A stretch of 64,000 nucleotides of DNA from Panacagrimonas sp965216845. Lineage in GTDB: Bacteria > Pseudomonadota > Gammaproteobacteria > Nevskiales > Nevskiaceae. The position numbers and the translations under genes were made by a program. The notes under the pieces are model-generated. The model saw only the letters and a program-made list of their open reading frames with translations, did not search any database and was not told the origin of the DNA. Shown here in pieces: positions 13,512-21,541 of this stretch. Numbering within the stretch: position 1 is the stretch's first letter; each line of letters opens with the position of its first letter. The stretch is taken from contig OZ244200.1 in the NCBI GenBank assembly GCA_965216845.1, positions 2,232,001-2,296,000 on the forward strand, given 5' to 3'.

Positions 13512-15315
13512 GCTCCTCTCCTTGGAAGGCTTCGTGAAGGTCTTTGCGCGAGTGGTACTCAGCGCTGGTCTGGTAGTGCGCCAACCAGGTGGCGTCGGAT
13601 TCGGTGGCGCAGCCCTGGCGTTCCAGGGTCAGGGCGCGGGTGAAGCGTTGCTCCGGCGTTTCAATCGGCATCGCCGCTTCGGCAAACAGTTCGCGGACGC
13701 GCTCAGTGGCCTCGGCGGAAATGGCTGGTGCCGGCTTTTCGATGCGGCGCGGCGGCAGCGGCGTCACCGAATGCCCCAATGTCAGGCCGGTATCGGGCGC
13801 GGGCAGCGCGGGTTCCTCCGCATCGTTGATGGCATCCAGCATGGCGTGAGCGCTGACCGGCAAGCGGGATCGCGCATCGTCGGTGGCGTCCTTGAGTGCG
13901 CGACGCTTGCGCTGACCGTCCAAGCGTTTCTGCTGTGCCTCTTCAATGCGGCTGGCCGGCATCCAGGCAGCTTTTTCCACCAGCATCGCCTCACAAATGA
14001 AGCGACCCTTGTGGTCCAGCACCCACACGCGGTCATCGCTGTGGACGCTGTATTCCACCAGCACCGGGCGTGCCTCGTAGGCTTGCAGCTCCGCTGCACG
14101 GTACTTGCGGCTATCCAGCTCTACGCCCCAACGGCGCACCTTGCGTTGTACGCGCGGTCGCACCACCGCCTCGGCCGGCGTGTGCAGGGCGCAGCGTTCT
14201 AGCTCAGCCCACACATCAACCGGCGCACGCTTACCCAGGCCATCCTGCGGCAAGGCGTTGTAGCGCTCCACGTACTGGCGGATGGCGTCGATGTACTGCG
14301 CCAGCGTGGGCAGCTCAATTTCTCCGCGATCAATCTTTGAGCTGAGGCGGGACAGCTCATCGTCCGTGCGGCAGTGGCCGCAGAAACTGGCAAAGCGCTT
14401 GCCGCAACGTTCCTCAAACCAGCGGAACCATCCCTCCACCAGACCCTTGCCGCGCGCGTTGCCCGGCAGCGCCAACATCGGCTGGATGCTGAACTTGGCC
14501 AGAAAGCCCGCCGTCTCATCCGAGATCATGCGCGCCTTGAAACCGGAACCAGGATCGGTATGCACATAGGCCGGCACGTGATCGTGTGACACCAAGGCTT
14601 GCGAGAGTGAAAACAGCGTGGTCTGCGCAGACTCGCTTTCGCTGATCCACCAGCCCACCACGTAGTGACTGCGCACGTCGATCCACACCGTCAGCTCCGG
14701 CCGGAAATGCCCGCGCGCCGGGTGCTTTACATACACATCGCAGCAGTGGCCGTCGCCCTCATACACAAAGCCCACCGGCAGCACCGTGTTGTCGCGCACA
14801 ATGTGCGGGCGGATGTTCTGGCCATAAAAGTGCTGGCCCAGGCGTTTTTTGCCGGTGGTGGTGAGCTGGCTGGGTGCAGCCTTCAAATAGCGCGTAACCG
14901 CCTTTGAATTGACGTCTTTGAAGCCTTCTTCCATCAGCCAATGGGCGACGGTGGCAAAGCTCGGACGCTGCGGCTGGTTGTACAGCGCCAATGCGCGCGC
15001 CTCCCAACCGCGTTCCTTGCGAACCCGTCCCTTGTACTTGGGCGCCAACTCGGTCACGCCGCCTTTGATATAGGCCGTGATCCAGCGTTGCAGCGTCTTG
15101 GCGCTGGGCATGCCATCGGCAGTGGTGGATAACCACAAGGCCGCCGCGCGAATGCTCACCCCTTGCTGCACCCGGATTAGTGCCGGGCGGATCATGCCCA
15201 GGCTGCGCTCGGCCTCCGCGCGCGCATAGTCCGGTAGTAATTGCAGCGGATCGACCGGCGCCGGCATGGCCGGCAGCGGCACCGCGGTGGGTTGCAATTT
15301 CAGGGCGGCAACCAT
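13486..15315 (-). CDS. MuA-like DDE transposase
   Basis: 609 residues (Mu A has 663). It would cut and join the phage ends during integration and replicative transposition. N-terminal helix-turn-helix parts (VSIRAAALWLSTTADG, KTLQRWITAYIKGG) fit end-binding domains. The catalytic core shows GDGH (Asp near 188), HTDPGSGFK (Asp near 254) and LVEGWFRWFE (Glu near 294), a DDE triad with 39 residues between the second and third. The Mu-type C-terminal domain follows (KYRAAELQAYEARPV). The start is three bases after the DUF3102 stop. It overlaps muB by 26 bases. Confidence 0.95.
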   Translation of the reverse strand: MVAALKLQPTAVPLPAMPAPVDPLQLLPDYARAEAERSLGMIRPALIRVQQGVSIRAAALWLSTTADGMPSAKTLQRWITAYIKGGVTELAPKYKGRVRKERGWEARALALYNQPQRPSFATVAHWLMEEGFKDVNSKAVTRYLKAAPSQLTTTGKKRLGQHFYGQNIRPHIVRDNTVLPVGFVYEGDGHCCDVYVKHPARGHFRPELTVWIDVRSHYVVGWWISESESAQTTLFSLSQALVSHDHVPAYVHTDPGSGFKARMISDETAGFLAKFSIQPMLALPGNARGKGLVEGWFRWFEERCGKRFASFCGHCRTDDELSRLSSKIDRGEIELPTLAQYIDAIRQYVERYNALPQDGLGKRAPVDVWAELERCALHTPAEAVVRPRVQRKVRRWGVELDSRKYRAAELQAYEARPVLVEYSVHSDDRVWVLDHKGRFICEAMLVEKAAWMPASRIEEAQQKRLDGQRKRRALKDATDDARSRLPVSAHAMLDAINDAEEPALPAPDTGLTLGHSVTPLPPRRIEKPAPAISAEATERVRELFAEAAMPIETPEQRFTRALTLERQGCATESDATWLAHYQTSAEYHSRKDLHEAFQGEEHANQDCAG

Positions 15316-15317
15316 GC

Positions 15318-16289
15318 TTACTTGCGCTTGGCCCCCCGCTTACCGGGCCGCGCATTCTCACGCGCGTTTTCGCGTTCCCGGCGCTTGTCTTGGGAGACCT
15401 CAAACAGCTGCGCGCGCTGCTCCTCAAAGCGTTTCAACTCGGAAGCGCTGAGCTGGTGATCCAGCGTGAGCATGCCCAACTGATCACCGTATTGATCGTG
15501 CAGCTTGCCCAGCAGCGCCCGACACCTCGCATGAATGCCCGCCAGCGCAAAATACGCCGTGCCGGCGGCCACCGGCTGAAACCGATGTGCCTCCGGGTGT
15601 TTGACCTCAGAAAACAAATGCTCCTCGGCGGTCGCCTGGAGGTTGTCCAGGTCAAAGCTCATCGCCTCCGTCAGGGCAACAAATTCGCGCCGCACTGTGA
15701 GCGCAAAGCCCGGTAAATCCTCCTCGGCCTGCAAAGCGGCATCGGCCTTGGCCATGCGCTTGCGAATGTTATTGGCCGTTTCCAGATCGTTTTGCAGCTT
15801 GGCGTTGCTGCGCTCGGCCTTCTTCAAACGCTCCCGCAACTCACGCACGGATAGCGGGCTTTCACCGTCCAGCTCGCCCGAATCCAGCAGCTCGCCCACC
15901 ACCTCCGGGTCAGCCTTGGTTAGCGCCAGCACCTTGGTCTTGGGCAATGCGGCAATACGCTTGGCCTCCGCCGGCGGCAAGGCCGCCACATAGCGGGCGA
16001 TCTGCATGGCGCGATGCACCATGTCTTCGCTGAGCCCGGCGGCGTGTATCAGCGGCAACCATTTGCCGTGCCCGGCCTGACGCTTCAGCTGCACGAGATA
16101 TGCCCCTGCACGCAGCACGCTCATCTCAGCACGATTAAGCTCATCTGCGGCCAGCGTGGCAAGCGCGTCGTCAGGTTGACCCAAGTCTACGCGCGCCACC
16201 TCCGCAAGCTGGCTCAATTGAGCGGTGGATACATCCTGTGTAAATTCCGCAACGTTGCGGGATTGTGACAAAGTCGATGATGATGTCAT
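15318..16289 (-). CDS. DUF3102-like early phage protein
   Basis: 323 residues. The N-terminal third (LNRAEMSVLRAGAYLVQLKR and GHGKWLPLIHAAGLSEDM) has the DUF3102 pattern of two helices around a GKW motif, resembling parts of ParB/KorB-like DNA-binding proteins. A coiled coil follows (about residues 155-190, LRERLKKAERSNAKLQNDLE), and the C-terminus is very basic (KRRERENARENARPGKRG). Such proteins lie directly before the A gene in B3-like phages. A DNA-binding or replication-accessory role is likely but unproven. Confidence 0.8.
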   Translation of the reverse strand: MTSSSTLSQSRNVAEFTQDVSTAQLSQLAEVARVDLGQPDDALATLAADELNRAEMSVLRAGAYLVQLKRQAGHGKWLPLIHAAGLSEDMVHRAMQIARYVAALPPAEAKRIAALPKTKVLALTKADPEVVGELLDSGELDGESPLSVRELRERLKKAERSNAKLQNDLETANNIRKRMAKADAALQAEEDLPGFALTVRREFVALTEAMSFDLDNLQATAEEHLFSEVKHPEAHRFQPVAAGTAYFALAGIHARCRALLGKLHDQYGDQLGMLTLDHQLSASELKRFEEQRAQLFEVSQDKRRERENARENARPGKRGAKRK

Positions 16290-16328
16290 AACAGTCTATT
16301 GAATATCACAACGTATGCCGTCAGTCGC

Positions 16329-16910
16329 CTACGGCGCGCGACCAACAATCAGCCAGTTCGGCGAGACGTCCTCTGCCGCGGCCACCTTGACGAGCCAGCT
16401 AGGTTCCGGCTCCCGTATTCCCGACTCGTATCGGCGATAAGTCGTAAAGCCGATTCCATGCAAACTCGCAAACGATCTTTGAGGCCGACTGCCTCTCAGA
16501 GCGCGAAGCCGTTCGCCGAGCTGCTGGCGATATGTTTCGCGAGTCTCGATCGTCTTTTGATCAATTGACTTGAGAATTCGACGCAGCCCTGGGATGGCAC
16601 TCGAATTTGGGTTTTTTAGCGACTCAACCTCAATGAGTATTGCGGTTCCGCTCTTACTAAATACCTGGCCCGCGTACCGCGGTGACAAATGGCCCTTCGC
16701 GTGCGCATTGCCAACCTCAACTGCGGCAGCCGCCCACTGTTGGATGTGAACTTTCACCTTCGACAACACGGCGAGAATATCTTCGCCTTCAAGAACAGGG
16801 GCAAGGTCATCGGCAATTTCGCGCGCTTTGATTTGCTCTATGGACGTAAGGCGCTCAATCCATTCGTCAACCAGCTTTGCGCATTTGTTTCCAGCAGCTC
16901 GAACGTTCAT
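16329..16910 (-). CDS. XRE-type regulator with long N-terminal domain
   Basis: 193 residues. The C-terminal part (from about residue 128) is an XRE helix-turn-helix: QLGERLRALRGSRPQRSFAS, then LHGIGFTTYRRYESGIREPE and AAAEDVSPNWLIVGRA. The N-terminal 120 residues are helical and match no family I recognise. The base composition is visibly richer in A+T than the transposase genes, for example around 16560-16670, which suggests a separate origin. The start overlaps the preceding stop (ATGA). It is a third regulator in the immunity-early region besides the CI-type and Ner-like proteins. Confidence 0.75.
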   Translation of the reverse strand: MNVRAAGNKCAKLVDEWIERLTSIEQIKAREIADDLAPVLEGEDILAVLSKVKVHIQQWAAAAVEVGNAHAKGHLSPRYAGQVFSKSGTAILIEVESLKNPNSSAIPGLRRILKSIDQKTIETRETYRQQLGERLRALRGSRPQRSFASLHGIGFTTYRRYESGIREPEPSWLVKVAAAEDVSPNWLIVGRAP

Positions 16911-17401
16911 CGGCCTAGGCTCCGGCTGAGTTCGGAGATCTGTCGCCGCAAGCGGCCCACTTCCACCTGGGCCTCACCCAACTGCTTGGCGGCTGCTTCG
17001 CGGGCGTCCACCAGATCGCGGGCGATGGCCTGGGCCAATACGCGCGTGGGTAGATCGCAATCCGTGGCCACGCACAAAGCCGGGACAAAGCGCGCGGGGA
17101 ACTCGCTGAATTCCTTGCTCTGCGCGGTCCAGGCATTGAGCTGGCGCAAGGTGATCTTCTTGTCCAGCTCCGGTAGATGCTGGTTCATCGCATCCACAAT
17201 CCGCTCACGGGACAAACCGCGTCCGCGTGCCAGTCTCAAAGCGGTATGGATTGCCCCTTGCAGCTCCGGGCCGATGTCCAAATCATGGTCGACCGGGGGC
17301 TGCTCGGCGAGTTGCTGGAAAAAATCCCCCTGATCGCTGGAAAAAGAATCACCCCTTTCGGCCGGTGACATCGCTGGCTTGCGGCGTAAACTTGTAGCCA
17401 T
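16907..17401 (-). CDS. Early phage protein with coiled-coil tail, unknown
   Basis: 164 residues from ATG 17401, which overlaps the ner stop (TGATG). A central part (IHTALRLARGRGLSRERIVD, AMNQHLPELDKKITLRQLNA, WTAQSKEFSEFPARFVPALC) is a pattern often seen near the immunity region of transposable phages, and resembles a DNA-binding domain. The C-terminal 45 residues are a coiled coil (AREAAAKQLGEAQVEVGRL). No function is known to me. Confidence 0.75.
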   Translation of the reverse strand: MATSLRRKPAMSPAERGDSFSSDQGDFFQQLAEQPPVDHDLDIGPELQGAIHTALRLARGRGLSRERIVDAMNQHLPELDKKITLRQLNAWTAQSKEFSEFPARFVPALCVATDCDLPTRVLAQAIARDLVDAREAAAKQLGEAQVEVGRLRRQISELSRSLGR

Positions 17402-17628
17402 CAAGCAGCCCTGAGCTCGGCGAGTTCAACGCTGGGGTATCGTCCGGGCCAAAGCTGCGACACAGGAATACCAATCGTTCTGGAGATCTCAAGCGCAACA
17501 CGCCTGCTGGCGTGGCGGCCATGAATCACGTTGCTGACCGTCCCATCTTCAATTTTTAGCCGCCTGGCAACGGTGGCGCTCGAACTACCTTTCTTGCGGA
17601 GCTGAGCTTTTATGTCTTCTGGGTGCAT
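17401..17628 (-). CDS. ner: Ner-like DNA-binding regulator
   Basis: 75 residues, the size of Mu Ner. It has one helix-turn-helix (MHPEDIKAQLRKKGSSSATV, RRLKIEDGTVSNVIHGRHAS) and ends with ISRTIGIPVSQLWPGRYPS, the usual closing pattern of the Ner/Nlp family. In Mu, Ner represses the early and repressor promoters during lytic growth. It is the first gene after the leftward promoter at 17662-17691, divergent from the repressor gene. Confidence 0.88.
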   Translation of the reverse strand: MHPEDIKAQLRKKGSSSATVARRLKIEDGTVSNVIHGRHASRRVALEISRTIGIPVSQLWPGRYPSVELAELRAA

Positions 17629-17656
17629 GTCGGAACAGCAAAAGATGTTGTATTAC

Positions 17657-17686
17657 CGAACATACTATGTTCGTTGTTGCGAACAT
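17657..17686. promoter_or_regulatory. Immunity operator: three CGAACAT/ATGTTCG half-sites
   Basis: Half-sites at 17657-17663 (CGAACAT), 17667-17673 (ATGTTCG) and 17680-17686 (CGAACAT). The first two form a perfect 17-bp palindrome with a 3-base centre; the second and third form an inverted pair with a 6-base centre. They cover the leftward -10 element and the spacer up to the -35, and the possible repressor start, so a bound repressor would block the early promoter. Confidence 0.78.
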
Positions 17687-17691
17687 GTCAA
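17662..17691 (-). promoter_or_regulatory. Leftward early promoter
   Basis: Minus-strand -35 TTGACA (17686-17691, perfect) and -10 TAGTAT (17662-17667, four of six), 18-bp spacing. The start of transcription would be near 17655, giving a leader of about 27 bases before ner. Overlap with the CGAACAT half-sites implies repressor control. Confidence 0.78.
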
Positions 17692-18206
17692 CTCGTATCC
17701 CTCGCGCTAGCGATCTGGGCCTTTCGCTCCACGACATTCTGTTGCGGGCGCGGGAGGTTGCGGACGCGACAAGCGACAACGCCTTATCCAAGGCGATGGG
17801 TGTGGGCCGCTCGTCAATCTCCACCTGGCGTAAAGCCGATACGCTGCCTTTCGAAGCCCTGTTTTCGTTGGCGTCGTCCAAGGGGATCTCAATGGATTGG
17901 CTTCTCACGGGGATGGGGGAACGCTGCGTTTCTTCAGCAGTCCAGAGCATCCAAGAGTTGCGGCTAAGGGAGTACCTTGGCGACACCAAGGCTGCGAAAG
18001 AACTGGAACAGCACAGCAAATCGGCCCTCAAACTCAATGCCGTTCGCCTGTCACGGGCCAACGAACGAGTGGCCGAGGCGCTGAGCAGCGCCAGACTGGA
18101 GCCAAACACGCTTCAGAAAAGCGCGCTACTCACGGTGGCCTATATTGACGACGTCCGCGTTGACCATCTGGTGTTGTTGGCTGAGGCGATGAAACCGAAA
18201 CCATAA
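17685..18206 (+). CDS. CI-type phage repressor
   Basis: Immunity repressor that would keep the early promoter silent. 173 residues from ATG 17685; an in-frame ATG at 17667 lies inside the operator, so the later start is preferred, but neither has a ribosome site and the mRNA may be leaderless. The N-terminal domain matches the CI-repressor helix-turn-helix family (LHDILLRAREVADATSDNAL, SKAMGVGRSSISTWRKADTL, GISMDWLLTGMG). The C-terminal part is short, helical, and lacks a LexA-type Ser-Lys protease domain, so RecA-driven self-cleavage is unlikely. It diverges from ner and precedes the capsid-tail module on the same strand. Confidence 0.85.
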   Translation: MSTRIPRASDLGLSLHDILLRAREVADATSDNALSKAMGVGRSSISTWRKADTLPFEALFSLASSKGISMDWLLTGMGERCVSSAVQSIQELRLREYLGDTKAAKELEQHSKSALKLNAVRLSRANERVAEALSSARLEPNTLQKSALLTVAYIDDVRVDHLVLLAEAMKPKP

Positions 18207-18390
18207 GCCCCTCAGCGCCGATCTAAGGCGCTCAAGCGGTCCGAGGCTACGATGATCCGAAATCAAAGCCAAAACCGCGCCTGCGAAAAATTGAAGCGGG
18301 TTTGAAGGGGTTTGTGGCGGTCGATCTCAGGCGACCTTGCACCGGAGCACGGCCAGACCGTACGCTCTATCCCGTCCGCTTCACTCCCCC

Positions 18391-18408
18391 TGCAAAGGGC
18401 GCTTTGCA
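18391..18408. promoter_or_regulatory. Second copy of palindrome TGCAAAG-N4-CTTTGCA
   Basis: TGCAAAG GGCG CTTTGCA, 38 bases before the protease start codon, in the 240-base gap after the repressor gene. The arms are identical to those at 5453-5470 before the other late module. The gap otherwise shows no gene. A shared late-activator site is the simplest reading. Confidence 0.62.
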
Positions 18409-18446
18409 TTAATTGAAGGGCTCAGCCTGCCGAAACTGGCGGGGCA

Positions 18447-19616
18447 ATGAAGAAGCCCCTTCACATTTTCAAAGCCGGCAAGAGGACTACACGTCATGGT
18501 CAGGCCCTAGAATTTTCTGCCGCTGATCTGGCGGCCACTGCGGATGCCTATGATCCGCGCGTCCACGAAGCGCCCATCGTCATCGGCCATCCGGAGCTGG
18601 ATGCGCCGGCCCACGGCTGGGTGCGTTCGCTGTCCGCGGACGATGTTGACCTGTTTGCGGAGCCGCAACAGGTAGAGCCGCTGTTCGCCGAGGACGTGGA
18701 AGCCGGTCGCTTCAAGAAAATCAGCGCCGCGTTTTACCCACCCGATCATCCCGCCAACCCAAAGCCAGGCGTTTATTACCTGCGCCATGTGGGATTTCTG
18801 GGCGCGCAACCGCCCGCCGTCAAGGGCTTGAAGCCGGTTCAGTTCGCCGACGACGGCGAGGGCCTGGTGACGATTGAATTCGGTGACTACACCGACGGCA
18901 TGATCGGCCGCGCCTTGCGCCAGTTGCGCGAATGGATGATCGGCAAATTCGGCCAAGACGAGGCCGACAAGGCGTTGCCGAGCTGGACGCCGGACGAACT
19001 CATTGAGGCGTCGATGCGTCCTGACCATAAACCCGAACCGTCCCCGGCGTATGCCGAGACGTCCACGGCGGGCACGGCCCGCCCTACCACGGAGTCTGTC
19101 ACCATGACCCCAGAAGAACTCGCCGCCGCCCAGAAAAAGCTGGCCGACGATAAAGCCGCCCAAGAGGCCGAATTCGCCGAGCGTGAGCAAACGCTCAAAC
19201 AGCGCGAAGCCGGCATTGCCGAATCCGAGGCCACCGCCCAGCGCGCCGAGGATGCCGCCTTTTCCGAAGATCTGGTGCAGGACGGGCTGATTCCCGCCGC
19301 ACAGAAATCCCGCGTGGTGGAGCTGCTGCACGCCTCACGCCGCCTGGATGGCGAGCTGGAGTTTGCCGAGGGGGATGGCAAGGACGCCGCCAACATCAAA
19401 TCGCCTGCACGCGACGCTTTCGCGGATTTCCTCAAAGGGCTGCCCAAGCAGATCGAATTCGGCGAAGTCGCCGGCGCTGACAAGGGCGCCCCTGCCGATA
19501 CCTCCAATGCCGAGGCGCTGGCCCAACAGGCCGTTGAGTTCGTGGAGAGCCAAAAGGCCAAGGGCCGCGTCGTCTCCATTGCCCAGGCGATGGACCACAT
19601 CACCCAGGCGTCCTGA
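18447..19616 (+). CDS. Prohead protease with fused scaffold (Mu gpI-like)
   Basis: 389 residues. The N-terminal 160 residues fit the Mu I-type maturation protease (FSAADLAATADAYDP, APIVIGHPELDAPAHGWV, FKKISAAFYPPDHPANP, GVYYLRHVGFLGAQPPAVKG). The C-terminal part (from about residue 220) is a helical scaffold with heptads (AAQKKLADDKAAQEAEF, AEREQTLKQREAGIAE). An in-frame ATG at 19104 (MTPEELAAAQKK), with GGAG upstream, could start a separate scaffold protein, as gpZ does in Mu. A REP-like palindrome (19067-19087) lies in the linker between the two parts. Confidence 0.88.
   Translation: MKKPLHIFKAGKRTTRHGQALEFSAADLAATADAYDPRVHEAPIVIGHPELDAPAHGWVRSLSADDVDLFAEPQQVEPLFAEDVEAGRFKKISAAFYPPDHPANPKPGVYYLRHVGFLGAQPPAVKGLKPVQFADDGEGLVTIEFGDYTDGMIGRALRQLREWMIGKFGQDEADKALPSWTPDELIEASMRPDHKPEPSPAYAETSTAGTARPTTESVTMTPEELAAAQKKLADDKAAQEAEFAEREQTLKQREAGIAESEATAQRAEDAAFSEDLVQDGLIPAAQKSRVVELLHASRRLDGELEFAEGDGKDAANIKSPARDAFADFLKGLPKQIEFGEVAGADKGAPADTSNAEALAQQAVEFVESQKAKGRVVSIAQAMDHITQAS
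19067..19087 (-). repeat. REP-like palindrome, copy 6 (inside protease linker)
   Basis: Minus-strand GTAG GGCGGGC CGT GCCCGCC, in frame between the protease and scaffold parts, encoding AGTARPT, just before the internal ATG. Confidence 0.82.
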
Positions 19617-19624
19617 CCATTTGT

Positions 19625-19645
19625 GTAGGGCGGGCCGTGCCCGCC
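19625..19645 (+). repeat. REP-like palindrome, copy 7 (intergenic)
   Basis: GTAG GGCGGGC CGT GCCCGCC in the 45-base gap between the protease and decoration-protein genes. Confidence 0.85.
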
Positions 19646-19661
19646 GTCACCGGAGCAACCC

Positions 19662-20240
19662 ATGAGCAAGAACATGCGCGGCCTGATCACAAATCACGTG
19701 GCAGGTGCCGCCGTCACCAAGTATTTGTTCGCCAAGTTTGGCGCGGATGACGACAAGGCCATCCTCGCCGACGCCAACACCGACCTGATCATTGGCGTGT
19801 TCACGGATCTGGATGCCGCTCAAGACGCGCGGGTGGACGTCTGCCGTGAAGGCATCACTCCCATTGTTTATGGCGGCACGGTCACGCGTGGCCAGCCGCT
19901 GACGACCGATGCCAACGGCAAAGCGGTGGTAGCGGTCCCGGCCTTGAAACAGCCCGAAATTGATGGCGGTTCCGCCGGCGACCACACCGTCACCGGCATT
20001 TTGCAAACCGACGAGCTGGTCTCCGTGCTGCAGGTCGATATCGACACCGGCAATGTGGTGGACGTGGTGGACCTCACGTCCGAATTCACCATCTCCGCCG
20101 CCAACACCATCAACAACACCGGCGGCACCGACACCACCGGCGACACGCTGATCGTCACTTACCGCCGCAACCCGACCATCGCCGGTCGCGCCGAGGTTTC
20201 CGGCGTCGCCGATGACATCGGCGCCATCCACCTGATTTAA
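19662..20240 (+). CDS. Capsid decoration protein, DUF2190-like
   Basis: 192 residues, beta-rich. MRGLITNHVAGAAVTKYLFA is followed by TDLIIGVFTDLDAAQDARVD and GGTVTRGQPLTTDANGKAVV, typical of DUF2190-type small head proteins that stabilise the shell. The C-terminus contains NPTIAGRAEVSGVADDIGA. A middle segment (about residues 100-165, rich in Asp/Thr/Val) looks like an inserted strand-rich loop. It lies between protease and major capsid genes, the usual position for a decoration protein. CGGAG upstream serves as ribosome site. Confidence 0.75.
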   Translation: MSKNMRGLITNHVAGAAVTKYLFAKFGADDDKAILADANTDLIIGVFTDLDAAQDARVDVCREGITPIVYGGTVTRGQPLTTDANGKAVVAVPALKQPEIDGGSAGDHTVTGILQTDELVSVLQVDIDTGNVVDVVDLTSEFTISAANTINNTGGTDTTGDTLIVTYRRNPTIAGRAEVSGVADDIGAIHLI

Positions 20241-20252
20241 GCAGAGGCCATC

Positions 20253-21203
20253 ATGACCATCGCTCGCGCCCCCACCGTCGCCCCGGTTCCAACCGATCCG
20301 GTACAGACCGGCATCGCCATCGCCTACCGCAATGAGGCACTCATCGCCGATGAGGTCATGCCCATTGTGCCGGTCGGCAAACAGGAATTTCGCTACCAAA
20401 AATACGCCTTGAAAGACGGTTTTACGGTTCCTGATACCCAGGTTGGCCGGCGCAGCAAAACCAACAATGTGGAGTTCGGCAGCACCGAGGAGGTCGGCCT
20501 GACCGAGGACCACGCCCTGCAGGTGCCCATCCCGGTCGCGGACATTGAAAACGCGCCGCCCGGCTACAGCCCCGTCAACCATCACACCATGCTGGTGACC
20601 GATTTGGTCTTGCTGGGTCGCGAGAAACGCACCGCGGACATCGTGTTCAACGCCAACAATTACGGCGCCGACAACAAGGTCACGCTGAGCGGCGGTGACC
20701 GCTGGAGCCAGTCCGGCAGCAAGCCCATCAATGACATTGAAGGGTGGAAAGACGCAATGGTCATGCGCCCCAATATCGCCGTCATGGGTCGCAAGACCTG
20801 GCGCTATCTGTCGCAGCACGCAGACCTGGTCAAGGCCATTCATGGCAACGAAGGCGACAAGGGCATCATCAGCCGCCGCGCCTTTGCGGACCTGTTTGAG
20901 CTGGACAACATCTACGTGGGCGAAGGCTGGATCAACATCGCCGCGCCCGGACAAGACCCCAACACCGTCCGCGTGTGGGGCCCACACTTTGCGCTGTTGC
21001 ATCGCAACCGCCTGGCCAATGCCCAGGGCGGCACCACCTTTGGTTTCACCGCCCGTTGGGGCAGTTGGTTTGCCGCCAACTGGTTTGACAAGGACCAGGG
21101 CATGCGCGGTTGCCAGATTGTGCGCGTGGGTGAGTCCACCAAACCCACCATCACCGCCAACGACCTGGGCTTCCTGGCCGTGAACGCCGGCGACGACGCC
21201 TAA
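20253..21203 (+). CDS. Major capsid protein
   Basis: 316 residues. NEALIADEVMPIVPVGKQEF and KYALKDGFTVPDTQVGRRSK are typical of capsid proteins of transposable siphophages; later parts include DLVLLGREKRTADIVFNANN, IAVMGRKTWRYLSQHADLVK and WGPHFALLHRNRLANAQGGT. The length and the position after a decoration protein and before the DUF1320 adaptor fit the HK97-fold shell protein. A ribosome site GAGG precedes ATG 20253. The assignment is from pattern and context; no direct Mu T similarity is claimed. Confidence 0.85.
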   Translation: MTIARAPTVAPVPTDPVQTGIAIAYRNEALIADEVMPIVPVGKQEFRYQKYALKDGFTVPDTQVGRRSKTNNVEFGSTEEVGLTEDHALQVPIPVADIENAPPGYSPVNHHTMLVTDLVLLGREKRTADIVFNANNYGADNKVTLSGGDRWSQSGSKPINDIEGWKDAMVMRPNIAVMGRKTWRYLSQHADLVKAIHGNEGDKGIISRRAFADLFELDNIYVGEGWINIAAPGQDPNTVRVWGPHFALLHRNRLANAQGGTTFGFTARWGSWFAANWFDKDQGMRGCQIVRVGESTKPTITANDLGFLAVNAGDDA

Positions 21204-21230
21204 GTGCCGCCCCGTCACAGGAGCTGATCA

Positions 21231-21497
21231 ATGGCCACCAAACCCAAAGCCACCGTCAAGGTGGCTGCAAACATGACCCCCGAGAGCGCGAGCAGCAAGG
21301 CGGACGCGGGGGCGGATGAAACCGCCCCCGCCAAAGCCCCGGCCGCGCCCAAGGCCAATCCCGCTTACGTCGCCTGCTGGGCGCTCCGGTGCAACGGAAA
21401 ACACTTCGCCGAAGGCGAGGCCGTGCCGGACGTTTCGGAAGCCGAGACCGCGTCGTTGTTGGCCGTCGGCGCCATCGGCGTAGCCGACCCGGCCTGA
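21231..21497 (+). CDS. Small phage head protein, unknown
   Basis: 88 residues. The first half is Ala/Lys/Pro-rich and disordered (PESASSKADAGADETAPAKA); the second half is a small domain (YVACWALRCNGKHFAEGEAV, SEAETASLLAVGAIGVAD). Proteins of this shape commonly lie between the capsid and DUF1320 genes in Mu-like and other phages. Function unknown. AGGAG precedes the start. Confidence 0.72.
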   Translation: MATKPKATVKVAANMTPESASSKADAGADETAPAKAPAAPKANPAYVACWALRCNGKHFAEGEAVPDVSEAETASLLAVGAIGVADPA

Positions 21498-21501
21498 CCG
21501 C

Positions 21502-21522
21502 GGCGGCCACCGGCCGCCCTAC
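21502..21522 (-). repeat. REP-like palindrome, copy 8 (intergenic)
   Basis: Minus-strand GTAG GGCGGCC GGT GGCCGCC, in the 44-base gap between the small head-protein gene and the DUF1320 gene. Confidence 0.82.
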
Positions 21523-21541
21523 ACAAACCCATCGACCGATC

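Noticed and set aside
13486..15315. Transposase as a separate insertion sequence
   Set aside because: It is followed by MuB, Gam, GemA and Mor in one coupled operon and has no flanking inverted repeats of its own, so it is the phage transposase.
17667..17684. Earlier start of the repressor
   Set aside because: It lies inside the operator palindrome and has no ribosome site; ATG 17685 is directly after the operator. The choice is not certain.
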